The notes under the pieces were generated by a model. The model was not told the origin of the DNA. It saw nothing but the letters and a program-made list of their open reading frames with translations, and did not search any database. Of a DNA stretch of 64,000 nucleotides, positions 1 through 8,963 are shown in pieces. The stretch covers positions 62,001-126,000 of the forward strand of contig NZ_JBATXB010000111.1 of NCBI RefSeq assembly GCF_049673005.1, given 5' to 3'. The stretch's first letter is position 1, and the number at the start of each line of letters is the position of its first letter. Source of the stretch: Carnobacterium_A sp049673005 (GTDB lineage Bacteria; Bacillota; Bacilli; Lactobacillales; Carnobacteriaceae). The position numbers and the translations under genes were made by a program.

Positions 1-923
1 GAACTGAACTAACTGTCCTTTTTCAACAAAATAATTGGACTCAGATACAATATAATGGACAAGTTGCTTGGGTTAGTTCTGATTTAATTGAAATAACTGC
101 AGAGAAAAAATCAATTATTCCAATAGTATATTCACCTAAAACAAATGAAGATACTTCTATTGAAATTTTAACAGTAAGATCTGAAGGTACGAATATCCGA
201 AGTGGTCCTTCCGTTAATGAATCCGTTCTTTTTAAGGCTTCTAAAGGAGATAATCTTACTTATATAAGTACTGAAGGAGAATGGTATAAAATTAAAAACA
301 GTAAAGGACAAACAGGATATGTTGCTAACTGGGTAGTTGATTTATCAGGAAATCAAACTGCTGCACCTTCAGCCAATATCTCATCTCTCTCTGAAGCTAC
401 TATTGTAATAGATGCTGGGCATGGTGGAGAAGATCCAGGAGCTCCTGCTTCTAGTTATAACGAAAAACAAGCGACTTTAAAAACAGCAATGGCTTTGTCT
501 AGTAGACTTAAACAAGCAGGAGTTAATGTTATTCTTACTCGAAACTCTGATGATTTCGTTAGTTTAAATGATCGTGCTTACATTAGTAATCAAGCTTCTG
601 CTGATGCCTTTATTAGTATTCATTATGATTCAACGGAAATACCGAATGAAATTAGCGGGACAACAACTTACTATTACCATGAAAATGATAAAAATTTAGC
701 TGAAACAATCAATAAACAACTGCAAATAAATAATCCTTTGCCAAATAATGGCACACGCTTCGGCGATTATTATGTGTTACGCGAAAACACTAGACCATCC
801 GTTTTACTGGAATTGGGTTATCTAAACAATACAGTGGATCAAGCCACTATTTATACAGATTCCTATCAAGCATTCGCAGTTGAAAGTATCTATCAAGCAT
901 TAAATAATTATTTTTCTTCTTAA
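1..923 (+). CDS. N-acetylmuramoyl-L-alanine amidase with SH3 domains (5' truncated by window)
   Basis: Secreted peptidoglycan hydrolase of the Amidase_3 family, cutting the bond between N-acetylmuramate and L-alanine. The frame is open from base 3 with no start in the window, so the N-terminus and any signal peptide lie to the left. The visible part begins in one bacterial SH3-like domain (ending near VAWVSSDLI), has a second SH3b domain (NIRSGPSVNES ... GYVANWVV), then the catalytic domain. Zinc and catalytic positions are visible as DAGHGG, the Glu of YNEKQ, the His of SIHYDS and the Glu of LLELGYLNN. Upstream-most ATGs such as 489 are internal and would delete the first zinc ligand. It ends at a terminator shared with the convergent dtd gene. 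Family assignment is secure; the exact wall substrate form is not. Confidence 0.9.
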   Translation, partial: TELTVLFQQNNWTQIQYNGQVAWVSSDLIEITAEKKSIIPIVYSPKTNEDTSIEILTVRSEGTNIRSGPSVNESVLFKASKGDNLTYISTEGEWYKIKNSKGQTGYVANWVVDLSGNQTAAPSANISSLSEATIVIDAGHGGEDPGAPASSYNEKQATLKTAMALSSRLKQAGVNVILTRNSDDFVSLNDRAYISNQASADAFISIHYDSTEIPNEISGTTTYYYHENDKNLAETINKQLQINNPLPNNGTRFGDYYVLRENTRPSVLLELGYLNNTVDQATIYTDSYQAFAVESIYQALNNYFSS

Positions 924-926
924 TAA

Positions 927-975
927 AAAATACCTGTATCCATTTTCTTTTAAAAAAATGGATACAGGTATTTTT
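927..975. terminator. Bidirectional intrinsic terminator between amidase and dtd
   Basis: Arms 927-946 and 953-973 form a long stem (AATACCTGTATCCATTTT pairing with its complement), A-rich on one side and followed by T on the other. It can stop both the plus-strand amidase and the minus-strand rel-dtd transcript. Confidence 0.85.
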
Positions 976-1420
976 ATTTGTTTTTACTATCTAGTATAAT
1001 TGTAACCGGTCCATCATTTACTAATGATACTTGCATATCTGCACCAAAAACACCATTTGCAACGCGTATATTATTCCTTCTTAACCCTTCATTGAAGGAT
1101 TCGTATAAAGGAATAGCTATTTCCGGCTTTGCCGCTTGAATAAAACTTGGACGATTTCCTTTTTTTGTATCTGCATGTAATGTAAATTGAGAGACTGATA
1201 AAATATCCCCTTTTACATCTTCAACTGATAAATTCATTTTATCTGATTCATCTGAAAATATACGTAAAGCAGTTATTTTCCTTACTAGATAATCAACGTC
1301 TTCTTTCGTATCAGCTGATTCAATTCCCACTAATAATACTAGACCATACTCAATACTAGCAATTATCTCATTTTCAATTTTTACTTCTGCTTTTTTACTT
1401 CTTTGAATAATAACTTTCAA
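974..1420 (-). CDS. dtd: D-aminoacyl-tRNA deacylase
   Basis: Hydrolyses D-amino acids (and glycine mischarged on tRNA-Ala) from tRNA; cytoplasmic homodimer. The two family signatures are present: SQFTLHADTKKGNRPSF in the middle and NDGPVT near the C-terminus. I place the start at TTG 1420-1418 because GAGG sits 6 bases upstream and the protein then begins LKVIIQRSKKAEV, giving 148 residues, the usual DTD length; the longer reading adds ten residues not typical of the family. It follows rel by about 36 bases on the same strand, the common Firmicutes rel-dtd pairing, and probably shares the rel promoter. The terminator at 927-975 closes the unit. Confidence 0.93.
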   Translation of the reverse strand: MKVIIQRSKKAEVKIENEIIASIEYGLVLLVGIESADTKEDVDYLVRKITALRIFSDESDKMNLSVEDVKGDILSVSQFTLHADTKKGNRPSFIQAAKPEIAIPLYESFNEGLRRNNIRVANGVFGADMQVSLVNDGPVTIILDSKNK

Positions 1421-1456
1421 AACAAACCTCGTTTCTATCTTAATAAACACCCTTAG

Positions 1457-3667
1457 TTAAGATGATATTCTATGAACGTTATAAACATCTGGAATCATTT
1501 TTATTTTGTCTATAATTCTTTCTAAATGATTTAAATTGGGGATTCCTACAGTTAAAGTAATAGTAGCCATCCTATTATTATCTACTTTACCACTAACATT
1601 ATTTAAATTGCGTGTCATACCATTAACAACTTGCAGGACCTCATTAAGCAATCCAGAGCGATTATACCCTTCGATTTGAAGATCTGCATCATATTCTTGA
1701 CCTTGAGATGAAGTATCTTCCCATTCTACATCAATTAAACGATTCTCGGCATCTTTTGCGGCTTTTACATTAGGACAATCAGCTCTATGAATGGATACTC
1801 CTCTTCCTTTAGTAATATAACCAACTATTGGATCGCCAGGGACAGGACTACAACAACGACTAATTCTAACTAATAAATTATCCACACCTTGAATAACAAT
1901 TCCGCCTTCATGACGAACTTTAATTTTATCTGTTTCTTTTTTAGTTTTTACTTCAATCGTATCAATTTCTAGAGCTTTCTTTTCAGTTTCTCTTGCTCGT
2001 CTTTCTTTTTCAGTCAATCGGTTCGCTACAGATAATGCCGTAATTTCACCGAAGCCTATAGCAGCATACAAGTCTTCTTCTGTAGTAAAATTAAAACGAT
2101 CTGATAGTATCTTTATATTTTGTTTTGTTAAAAAATCTTTAGGTAGAAATTGTAATTCTTGAAGTTGTTTTTCAAGCAATTCTCGACCTTTAATGATGTT
2201 TTCCTCGCGATCTTGTAACTTAAAGAAACGTTTAATTTTATTTTTTGCTTTACTCGTTGAAACAACACTTATCCAATCTCTGCTTGGACCAGATGAGTTT
2301 GGTGAAGTTAAAATTTCAATAATATCGCCTGTTTTCAATTTATAATTTAAAGGAACTATTTTACCATTTACTTTAGCCCCAATAGTTTTGTTCCCTATCT
2401 CAGTATGGATATGATAAGCAAAATCTAACGGTCCAGCTCCTGAGGGTAATTCACTTACATCGCCTTTGGGAGTAAAAACATAAACTTTGTCCTTGAGGAT
2501 ATCCCCTTTAACACTTTCCATAAAATCACTGGCATCATTAGATTCACTTTGAAGCTCTAGGATGTCTCTGAACCAAGATATTTTTTCTCCTACATCCGTA
2601 CTTTCCATTTTTTTAGTAATGCCTTCTTTATATGCCCAATGCGCAGCAACACCGTATTCAGCTACCTGATGCATTTCTTCCGTTCGTATTTGAACTTCTA
2701 CTGGTCTACCGTTAGGACCGATAACAGTAGTATGAATAGATTGGTACATATTTGACTTAGGCATTGCTATATAATCTTTAAATCTACCAGGCATTGGTTT
2801 CCAACGTGTATGAACAGCGCCCAAAACAGCGTAACAATCTTTAATCGAATCAACAATCACACGAATCGCTAATAAATCGTAAATTTCATTAAATTGTTTT
2901 TTCTGATCTTTCATTTTGCTATAAATTGAATAGATATGTTTTGGTCGTCCATAAATATCAGCATTAATACTCAACTCATCAACGGAATCTTGAATGATTT
3001 GAATTGTATTTGAGATATAGGACTCACGTTCTTCTCTTTTAGAATTCATTAAATGGACAATCCGGTAATATTGTTGTGGATTTAGATAGCGTAAAGAAGT
3101 ATCCTCTAATTCCCATTTCACTTTGTTAATCCCTAATCGGTCTGCTAGAGGTGCATAAATTTCCAAAGTCTCGTTAGCAATTCGTCTTTGTTTATCTGGA
3201 CGATGATACTTTAGTGTCCGCAAGTTATGAAGTCTATCAGCTAATTTGACCATAATAACACGTAAATCTTTTGCCATTGCTAATAACATCTTTCGGTGGT
3301 TTTCTGCCTGTTGTTCTTCATGTGATTTAAACTCAATTTTCCCTAGTTTAGTTACTCCGTCAACCAACATAGCTACTTCTGGTGTAAATTCATTAGAAAT
3401 ATCTTCAAATGTAATAGTCGTATCTTCAACTACATCATGTAAAAAACCTGTTGCAACAGTTACTGGATCCATCTTAAGTTCAGCTAATATGCCTGCAACT
3501 TGAATAGGGTGAATAATATAAGCTTCTCCAGATTTTCTTAACTGGCCTTCATGGGCTTTTGTCGCAAAATCACATGCTTTTTTTACAAATGCAACGTGAC
3601 TACTATTCATATAAGCAACAGTTAAAGCTATAACTTCTTGAGATGTATAAATTTTATTTTTTGGCAT
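1457..3667 (-). CDS. rel: Bifunctional (p)ppGpp synthetase/hydrolase, RSH family
   Basis: Makes and degrades the stringent-response alarmone (p)ppGpp; it senses uncharged tRNA on stalled ribosomes. At 736 residues it has the full long-RSH layout: HD hydrolase domain (H53, HD at 77-78 in FLHDVVEDT), synthetase domain around 200-360 (RFKDYIAMPKSNMYQSIH), TGS domain near 395-455, a zinc-finger-like segment with ISRCCSPVPGD near 590-620, and a C-terminal ACT domain (IEGYNRSGLLNEV). Both active sites look intact, so it is expected to be bifunctional. Start ATG 3667-3665 is preceded by GAGGTGACGAT; the eight-residue upstream extension contains that ribosome site and is rejected. Annotated as relA in many genomes. 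Confidence 0.95.
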   Translation of the reverse strand: MPKNKIYTSQEVIALTVAYMNSSHVAFVKKACDFATKAHEGQLRKSGEAYIIHPIQVAGILAELKMDPVTVATGFLHDVVEDTTITFEDISNEFTPEVAMLVDGVTKLGKIEFKSHEEQQAENHRKMLLAMAKDLRVIMVKLADRLHNLRTLKYHRPDKQRRIANETLEIYAPLADRLGINKVKWELEDTSLRYLNPQQYYRIVHLMNSKREERESYISNTIQIIQDSVDELSINADIYGRPKHIYSIYSKMKDQKKQFNEIYDLLAIRVIVDSIKDCYAVLGAVHTRWKPMPGRFKDYIAMPKSNMYQSIHTTVIGPNGRPVEVQIRTEEMHQVAEYGVAAHWAYKEGITKKMESTDVGEKISWFRDILELQSESNDASDFMESVKGDILKDKVYVFTPKGDVSELPSGAGPLDFAYHIHTEIGNKTIGAKVNGKIVPLNYKLKTGDIIEILTSPNSSGPSRDWISVVSTSKAKNKIKRFFKLQDREENIIKGRELLEKQLQELQFLPKDFLTKQNIKILSDRFNFTTEEDLYAAIGFGEITALSVANRLTEKERRARETEKKALEIDTIEVKTKKETDKIKVRHEGGIVIQGVDNLLVRISRCCSPVPGDPIVGYITKGRGVSIHRADCPNVKAAKDAENRLIDVEWEDTSSQGQEYDADLQIEGYNRSGLLNEVLQVVNGMTRNLNNVSGKVDNNRMATITLTVGIPNLNHLERIIDKIKMIPDVYNVHRISS

Positions 3668-3795
3668 ATCGTCACCTCTTTTTAGTATCAAATTTGTTTT
3701 TTAATACTATCTACTTATTACTTTCAACAGAAAATTTCATTGAAAAAATAACAAATATACTTATAAAAGTATTACAGTATTAATATCTTCCTGTT

Positions 3796-3824
3796 ATTAT
3801 ACCGTTAAATTTTGTTTAGTTCAA
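3796..3824 (-). promoter_or_regulatory. Sigma-A promoter of rel-dtd
   Basis: On the minus strand TTGAAC (3824-3819), 17-base spacer, perfect TATAAT (3801-3796). It lies about 130 bases upstream of the rel start. Confidence 0.7.
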
Positions 3825-3857
3825 TGCTTGTACGAGCTCACTAGCCTTCACAAGCAT
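3824..3857. repeat. 8-bp inverted repeat abutting the rel -35 box
   Basis: ATGCTTGT (3824-3831) and ACAAGCAT (3850-3857) are perfect complements separated by 18 bases. The proximal arm shares its end base with the -35 hexamer. A possible operator or folded upstream element; no known regulator motif recognised. Confidence 0.4.
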
Positions 3858-3912
3858 GATAGTACAAAAATTATGTCTCTTTGATATTTCTACTTGCTAT
3901 TCTATTTAAAAA

Positions 3913-3941
3913 TTTAAAAAGTGCCGTAAAAACGACACTTT
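3913..3941 (-). terminator. Intrinsic terminator after rsmE
   Basis: Minus strand AAGTGTCG / CGGCACTT stem (one wobble), loop TTTTTA, followed by a T run. It closes the mpg-DUF3013-prmA-rsmE unit and separates it from the rel promoter. Confidence 0.8.
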
Positions 3942-3978
3942 CTTGATTTTAAATTCAGTTGCTTAATAAAAAAACCTA

Positions 3979-4743
3979 CTATTTCTTACTTAATTCAAAA
4001 TGATAAGATATCGCAGCTAATGCATACAAAGGGGCTGTTTCAGTTCTCAATATCCTCGGCCCTAATGAGCAAATCTTCATACCAAATTCAGTAAGCCTTT
4101 CGATTTCTTCACGACTTAAACCACCTTCAGGTCCAAATACCAGTAATACCCTATCATTCGGTTGCAATTCGTTCAGTGTTTTTGAAAAATTTAAACTTTC
4201 TCCTTCTTTTGCACTCTCTTCGTACGCTACTATACACGCATCATAAGAGGTAGATAAATTAAGCAATTCATTAAATGAAATAACGGACATTACCTCAGGG
4301 ATCCTTGTTCTATGTGATTGTTCTGCTGCTTCTTGAGCTATCTTTTTTAGCCGAACTAGTTTCTTTTCGCTTTTTTTCTTATCCCATTTAGTGATGGAAT
4401 AACTTGCTTGAAAAGGAATAAAAAAAGAAGCTCCTAATTCCGTTCCTTTTTGTATGATGTAATCTAGCTTATCTCCTTTTGGCAAACCGCTCGCAATAGA
4501 TACTTGTATCGGCAATTCTTTTTGACTGTTTTCATCTGAAACCCATACTAAAGTAACAGATTCATTTTCTATATGCTTTATTTTTGCTATTATTGCTTTA
4601 TGTTCAGGAAAAACTAGGTAAACTTGATCACCAATCTCCATTCTCATAACTCGAACAATATGGTGGTGTTGTTCTCCCGTCAATATAATTTCAGTTGATT
4701 GATAATCATCTTTAAGTTTCTCAACAATAAAGTAACGTTGCAT
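3979..4743 (-). CDS. rsmE: 16S rRNA (uracil-1498-N3)-methyltransferase
   Basis: SPOUT-fold, SAM-dependent enzyme that methylates U1498 of 16S rRNA in the assembled small subunit. The 254-residue product carries an N-terminal PUA-like domain (MQRYFIVEKL ... HHIVRVMRM) and the knotted C-terminal SAM site (LVFGPEGGLSREE, then SLGPRILRTETAP). The start ATG at 4743-4741 gives the usual N-terminus and has GAGG upstream; the 13-residue longer reading overlaps prmA and is rejected. It begins one base after the prmA stop codon, so the pair is almost certainly translationally coupled, the normal prmA-rsmE order of Firmicutes. Confidence 0.95.
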   Translation of the reverse strand: MQRYFIVEKLKDDYQSTEIILTGEQHHHIVRVMRMEIGDQVYLVFPEHKAIIAKIKHIENESVTLVWVSDENSQKELPIQVSIASGLPKGDKLDYIIQKGTELGASFFIPFQASYSITKWDKKKSEKKLVRLKKIAQEAAEQSHRTRIPEVMSVISFNELLNLSTSYDACIVAYEESAKEGESLNFSKTLNELQPNDRVLLVFGPEGGLSREEIERLTEFGMKICSLGPRILRTETAPLYALAAISYHFELSKK

Positions 4744-4744
4744 C

Positions 4745-5695
4745 TCAATTGTCCTCTTCAGGCTTCTTAGCAATAACAGCAACCCAATCTTTCATTTGTA
4801 GTATTTGAATAATTTCAAAATTCTGTTCTTTCAATTCGAATAGAATCGTATCTTTTTTTGTTTCTATAATCCCTGAGGTTAAAAATAAACCTCCTGGTTT
4901 CAAAACAGACCAAGCTTGCGGAATTAAAGGTGAGATGATTTCAGCAAGAATATTAGCAACCACAATATCCGCATTCATTTTAATATCTTGCAATAAGTTA
5001 TTTGCAGCAACTTTAACATCCAATGCATAATCATTTAACTTGATATTATCGTAAGCTGATTTAACAGCTACGTCATCTAAATCGTATGCAAAAACGTCTC
5101 CAGCTCCCAGAGCTTTTGCTGCGATACTTAATACACCAGACCCAGTCCCAACATCTAAAACTAGTTCATTTCCTCTTACATAATTTTCTAATGATTGTAA
5201 AGATAAAATTGTTGTAGGGTGTGTGCCCGTACCAAAAGCTAATCCTGGATCTAATCTTATAATTCGCTCATCTGAGTGTTGTGGATGGTAGTCCTCCCAA
5301 TTCGGAACAATTGTTAAAAATCTTGTTATTTTAAGAGAATGATAGTACTCTTTCCACGCTGTAGCCCAGTTAGTTTCAGCTACTTCAGAGATAGTAAAAA
5401 TATTCGGTTTTATAGATAGACCCACTAATTCCAAATTTAGAATTTGTTCTTTAATAGTAGAAATAATTTCTGGAGAAAATAATGACTCTGAAAAATAAGC
5501 TTTTACAAGTGCACCTTCTTCTAAAAAGTCAGCTCTATTTAACGACCATATTTGTCCAAACCCATCATCAGGGACGTTTAAAAAATCTTGGATATCTTCA
5601 ATAGAGACACCTTCAGAACCTGCTTCAACTAAGATATTTGAAACAGCATCGACCGCTTCAGTCGCGGTTTGTACACTCACTTCAATCCAATTCAT
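4745..5695 (-). CDS. prmA: Ribosomal protein L11 methyltransferase
   Basis: SAM-dependent methyltransferase that trimethylates ribosomal protein L11. Visible motifs are the linker DPGLAFGTGTHPTT, SAM-binding motif I LDVGTGSGVLSIAA, and the substrate-side VVANILAEII. I chose the ATG giving MNWIEVSV (316 residues), the conserved family start; an ATG nine bases further upstream (MITMNW) sits only three bases from GGAG and is too close, although the chosen ATG is a rather long 12 bases from it, so the start is uncertain by three residues. It follows the DUF3013 gene and precedes rsmE with a one-base gap. Confidence 0.94.
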   Translation of the reverse strand: MNWIEVSVQTATEAVDAVSNILVEAGSEGVSIEDIQDFLNVPDDGFGQIWSLNRADFLEEGALVKAYFSESLFSPEIISTIKEQILNLELVGLSIKPNIFTISEVAETNWATAWKEYYHSLKITRFLTIVPNWEDYHPQHSDERIIRLDPGLAFGTGTHPTTILSLQSLENYVRGNELVLDVGTGSGVLSIAAKALGAGDVFAYDLDDVAVKSAYDNIKLNDYALDVKVAANNLLQDIKMNADIVVANILAEIISPLIPQAWSVLKPGGLFLTSGIIETKKDTILFELKEQNFEIIQILQMKDWVAVIAKKPEEDN

Positions 5696-5730
5696 TGTAA
5701 TCATTGTCTCCTTTTTTAAGCTTATCATTT

Positions 5731-6222
5731 TTAAAATTTAGGGTATTGTACTTTTTCCATATTATAACGATTGGTTTCTTTAAACGTTTGAATAGTCTGA
5801 TTAAAGTTAGCTTGATTCCATTCTATTTCAAATGTTTCAATCGTGGAGTCAGTTGCAAAATCAAGTAAATCAGATTGGCCTTCTGTTACAACTATCCTTA
5901 ACATCTTTATAAAAGCATCTATATACCCTTTTTCAATGCCTTTTTTTAAATCAAAAGGGAAAACCGCTAAATAATCATCTAGAATTATTTTTGATTTTTC
6001 TGGATCATAAAAACAAATGGCGTCTTCGAACTGGATTATATTTTCTGTGTTTACTGTTCCCTCAACATCTTGGATAACTAATTCAGGCTCCGTTTCTGCG
6101 TAGATTGTAAAAGTTACTTCAATTACATTCAATCTTTTTTTCCATTCAATAGACCAATCAAATTCTAAATTAGCTTCACTCATAGAACTATCTAAGTAAT
6201 CAATCATATCTTGTTTTGTCAT
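5731..6222 (-). CDS. DUF3013 family protein, function unknown
   Basis: 163-residue soluble acidic protein without signal peptide or membrane segment. Its sequence style (N-terminal MIDYLDSSM, central DDYLAVFPFDLKKG) and its position directly before prmA match the Lactobacillales DUF3013 family as I remember it; no function is established. Its ATG overlaps the stop of the upstream mpg gene in an ATGA, with GAGG upstream, so the two are translationally coupled. No catalytic motif is recognised. Confidence 0.75.
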   Translation of the reverse strand: MTKQDMIDYLDSSMSEANLEFDWSIEWKKRLNVIEVTFTIYAETEPELVIQDVEGTVNTENIIQFEDAICFYDPEKSKIILDDYLAVFPFDLKKGIEKGYIDAFIKMLRIVVTEGQSDLLDFATDSTIETFEIEWNQANFNQTIQTFKETNRYNMEKVQYPKF

Positions 6223-6869
6223 TTTGTTTCCTCGATTCTCATAATTGTATTATTTACACATTCCCACCCAAAGCCATTGTCTAGTTTCCCTTTTTTAACA
6301 GAAATATAAGGATTTCCAGATACGGTATACCGCAATAAAGCATCTGTCCATACTCCTTTATTAGGAATACCAATTCGAGCAGTTTTATCAATCTTTTTCG
6401 GTTTTTTTCTTTCTATTTGAGATAAATACAAAGACTCTTTATTAATTAAAGTTCCATCATCTTTTTTATCTATTCCCATTGCTTTTGTTAATTTTCCTGG
6501 ACCATTTGTTAATAATAACCCTTCCTTTTTTCTTCTTTGAGTCATCAGTTCAATTCCAGTATGAGGTTCTATTGCACGAATTAATATAGCATGTGGGATA
6601 GTTGACTCTTGTACAACTATATTTAATAATTGATGAGCATGCATGGAATAAACATAGATTGTACCTGCTTCTTTATACATTGATTCTATTCTTGGTGTCC
6701 GTTTCATAGCATAACTATGGGCCGCTTCATCTAGTTCTCCGAGATATGCCTCAGTTTCAACGATCCATCCCGAACAAGTTCCTTCTTTAGTTACTTTAAT
6801 TAAAAGACAACCTAATAAGTTCTGAGCAATTTCTTCTGTTGTCATATTTGAATCAAATAAGAAATCCAT
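6219..6869 (-). CDS. DNA-3-methyladenine glycosylase (AAG/MPG family)
   Basis: Base-excision repair glycosylase removing alkylated purines such as 3-methyladenine. The AAG fold signature GWIVETEAYLG contains the presumptive general base E40 and intercalating Y42, with H51 in AAHSY; further family motifs are RTPRIESMY, GTIYVYSMHAH and LTNGPGKLTKAMGID. At 216 residues it is full length for the bacterial family. It heads the mpg-DUF3013-prmA-rsmE run and has AGG upstream at a rather long spacing. Nothing in the sequence indicates adaptive-response control. Confidence 0.92.
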   Translation of the reverse strand: MDFLFDSNMTTEEIAQNLLGCLLIKVTKEGTCSGWIVETEAYLGELDEAAHSYAMKRTPRIESMYKEAGTIYVYSMHAHQLLNIVVQESTIPHAILIRAIEPHTGIELMTQRRKKEGLLLTNGPGKLTKAMGIDKKDDGTLINKESLYLSQIERKKPKKIDKTARIGIPNKGVWTDALLRYTVSGNPYISVKKGKLDNGFGWECVNNTIMRIEETK

Positions 6870-6913
6870 TTTAGAGTAAACACCTGCCTAAAAATAAGTA
6901 CTCTTACATCACA

Positions 6914-6943
6914 AGTATACAACAAATAGTTCCTATCCGTAAA
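6914..6943 (-). promoter_or_regulatory. Candidate promoter of mpg operon
   Basis: Minus strand TTTACG (6943-6938), 18-base spacer, TATACT (6919-6914), 45 bases before the mpg start. The -35 match is moderate. Confidence 0.45.
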
Positions 6944-6999
6944 TACACCTTAACACTCCAACTGATTTTTTTATGAAATAATAGCACTGGAAAAAGTAA

Positions 7000-7036
7000 A
7001 AAAAACAGCAAAAGTTTTTAGCTCTTGCTGTTTTTT
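7000..7036 (-). terminator. Intrinsic terminator after Na/Pi cotransporter gene
   Basis: Arms 7006-7014 and 7022-7030 (CAGCAAGAG with CTTTTGCTG, one wobble) followed on the minus strand by a T run. Confidence 0.85.
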
Positions 7037-7075
7037 TCACTTCAATCTTATTAGTTGAATACTGATTAACCGATA

Positions 7076-8806
7076 TTAATCTTTTTCAAAAGAAAAATAT
7101 TTTTCTTTCGTTTTTTCAAATGTATCTGAAATAGTGTGAAAAGATTGTGCATGGATTACATGTCTAGCAATTTTAACGGAGTGGTCTCCGATTCTTTCTA
7201 AACTTGAAACGATATCAATAAACAATATCCCATCACCAGATCTTTCAGAGCCATTATTTACTGATTCAATGTATTTTTTGCGCATTTTAATTTCCATTTT
7301 GTTAATTAGTGGATCTTGACTAATAACTTTTTCAGCTAAATCACTATCGTCTTCTTCATATGCAAGAACAGCATTTTTAACGATAGACTCTACCATTTCA
7401 AACATTTCAATAACGTCTTCGTCATAAAGTAAAGGTTTATCACTATTCGTACGGCCTTTTTCTTTGTTTCTAGCTTTATTTTTCTTTTCAATTTTTAGAA
7501 CTTCTTTGACATTTTTAGCGATATTCTCACTATGATCTCCAATACGTTCTAAATATTTCATAATATCAATCAAAGAACTTAACTCATTAGATTCTGCGAC
7601 TGTTAATTTTTCTGCAGAAACAACCATTAAGTATTCAGTCAGTCTTCTATCAATTTTATTTACAGCCTCTTCTAAATTTTCTACCGTAACAAAATCACTA
7701 TCTTTTTGACTCTGAAAATAGGTAAATGAATGTTGGAATTCTTCAATTGCAAATTTACTCATTTGATTAATTTCTAGCTTTGCTTGATTTAAAGCCAAGT
7801 TAGGTGAAATTTGAATAACTTTCGTATCAAGATTTGTCGTATCGTACACGACAATTGAATCTTTCCCAGGAATAATTTTTTCCATTAAATTAGCGATGTT
7901 GTTTATAAACCAAAACTGGATTAACACGTTCCCAATATTAAACAGTCCATGGGCAAACGCTATCTGTAAAGCTGGATTTAAACCTAGTGTTTGACTAATT
8001 AACACAACTAGGTTTGTAAATGGGTTAAGGAATATTAAGAATATTATTGTTCCTACAACATTAAAAAGGACATGTGCACCTGCTGTTCTTTTTGCAGCTG
8101 TACTAGCTCCAATAGTTGCTAAGATTGCTGTAATCGTTGTTCCTATATTATCTCCAAATAAGATTGGCAACACAGCATCTAGTGAGACACTTCCCTGCAT
8201 GTAAAGCTTTTGTAGAATACCAACAGTAGCGCTAGAACTTTGCATAATAAGAGTCATACCTGTACCAGTAAAAGCTGCTACAATTGGATGATTAGATAAA
8301 TTAACCATTAAATCGGTAAATGCTGGTAAGTCTTCTAAAGGTGCCATTCCACTACCCATTAATTCTAGACCATAAAATAAAGCACCAAAACCAAACATAA
8401 TTTGTCCAGCATTATTGATTACTTGTTTTTTAAAGAAAAAGAGCAATATTGCACCGATTCCTAAAATCGGTAAAGCATATTCGCCTACATTAATCCCAAT
8501 TATAAATGCAGTAATCGTTGTACCTATGTTGGCCCCCATAATAACACCAATTGCTTGACGAAGTGTCATAAAACCAGTACTTACTAGACCAACGGTTAAA
8601 ACTGTCGTACCAGAACTACTTTGTATTAAAATTGTTACTAATATCCCAGTCAAAACCGCTCTTAGGGGAGTAGAAGTAAACCTATTTAGTAATTCACGTA
8701 AGCTATCACCTGCAGACTTTTGCAATCCGTCTCCCATAATCTGAATACCAAATAAGAAAATCCCTAGTCCACCTAAAAATTGGAACACCATTAATTGTAC
8801 ATCCAA
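7076..8806 (-). CDS. Na/Pi cotransporter family protein with PhoU-like tail
   Basis: Membrane protein of the NptA/YjbB type, predicted to move phosphate with sodium. The first ~310 residues hold two inverted Na_Pi_cotrans repeats, each with a QSSS motif (LIQSSSGTTV and IMQSSSATVG) and GANIGTT/GDNIGTT sequences, in multiple membrane spans. The C-terminal ~220 residues are soluble, helical and PhoU-like (YLERIGDHSENIAKN, SLERIGDHSVKIARH). The start is TTG 8806-8804, with GGAGGA seven bases upstream; the longer frame would place that ribosome site inside the gene. Transport direction and ion cannot be told from sequence. Monocistronic between its own candidate promoter and terminator. Confidence 0.87.
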   Translation of the reverse strand: MDVQLMVFQFLGGLGIFLFGIQIMGDGLQKSAGDSLRELLNRFTSTPLRAVLTGILVTILIQSSSGTTVLTVGLVSTGFMTLRQAIGVIMGANIGTTITAFIIGINVGEYALPILGIGAILLFFFKKQVINNAGQIMFGFGALFYGLELMGSGMAPLEDLPAFTDLMVNLSNHPIVAAFTGTGMTLIMQSSSATVGILQKLYMQGSVSLDAVLPILFGDNIGTTITAILATIGASTAAKRTAGAHVLFNVVGTIIFLIFLNPFTNLVVLISQTLGLNPALQIAFAHGLFNIGNVLIQFWFINNIANLMEKIIPGKDSIVVYDTTNLDTKVIQISPNLALNQAKLEINQMSKFAIEEFQHSFTYFQSQKDSDFVTVENLEEAVNKIDRRLTEYLMVVSAEKLTVAESNELSSLIDIMKYLERIGDHSENIAKNVKEVLKIEKKNKARNKEKGRTNSDKPLLYDEDVIEMFEMVESIVKNAVLAYEEDDSDLAEKVISQDPLINKMEIKMRKKYIESVNNGSERSGDGILFIDIVSSLERIGDHSVKIARHVIHAQSFHTISDTFEKTKEKYFSFEKD

Positions 8807-8875
8807 AACTTTTCCTCCATTCAAATGGAAGCTCTTAACAAGCGTTTTTCAACTTACACTTAAACTTCCTTCTCT

Positions 8876-8904
8876 ATTATCCAGAAACACTCTACATTAA
8901 TCAA
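8876..8904 (-). promoter_or_regulatory. Candidate promoter of the Na/Pi cotransporter gene
   Basis: Minus strand TTGATT (8904-8899), 17-base spacer, GATAAT (8881-8876), 70 bases before the TTG start. Confidence 0.55.
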
Positions 8905-8963
8905 TAGTTATTTTCTTTTAACTTTTTTAATGTAGCATACTTTTTATAAACAATTTAAACTAT

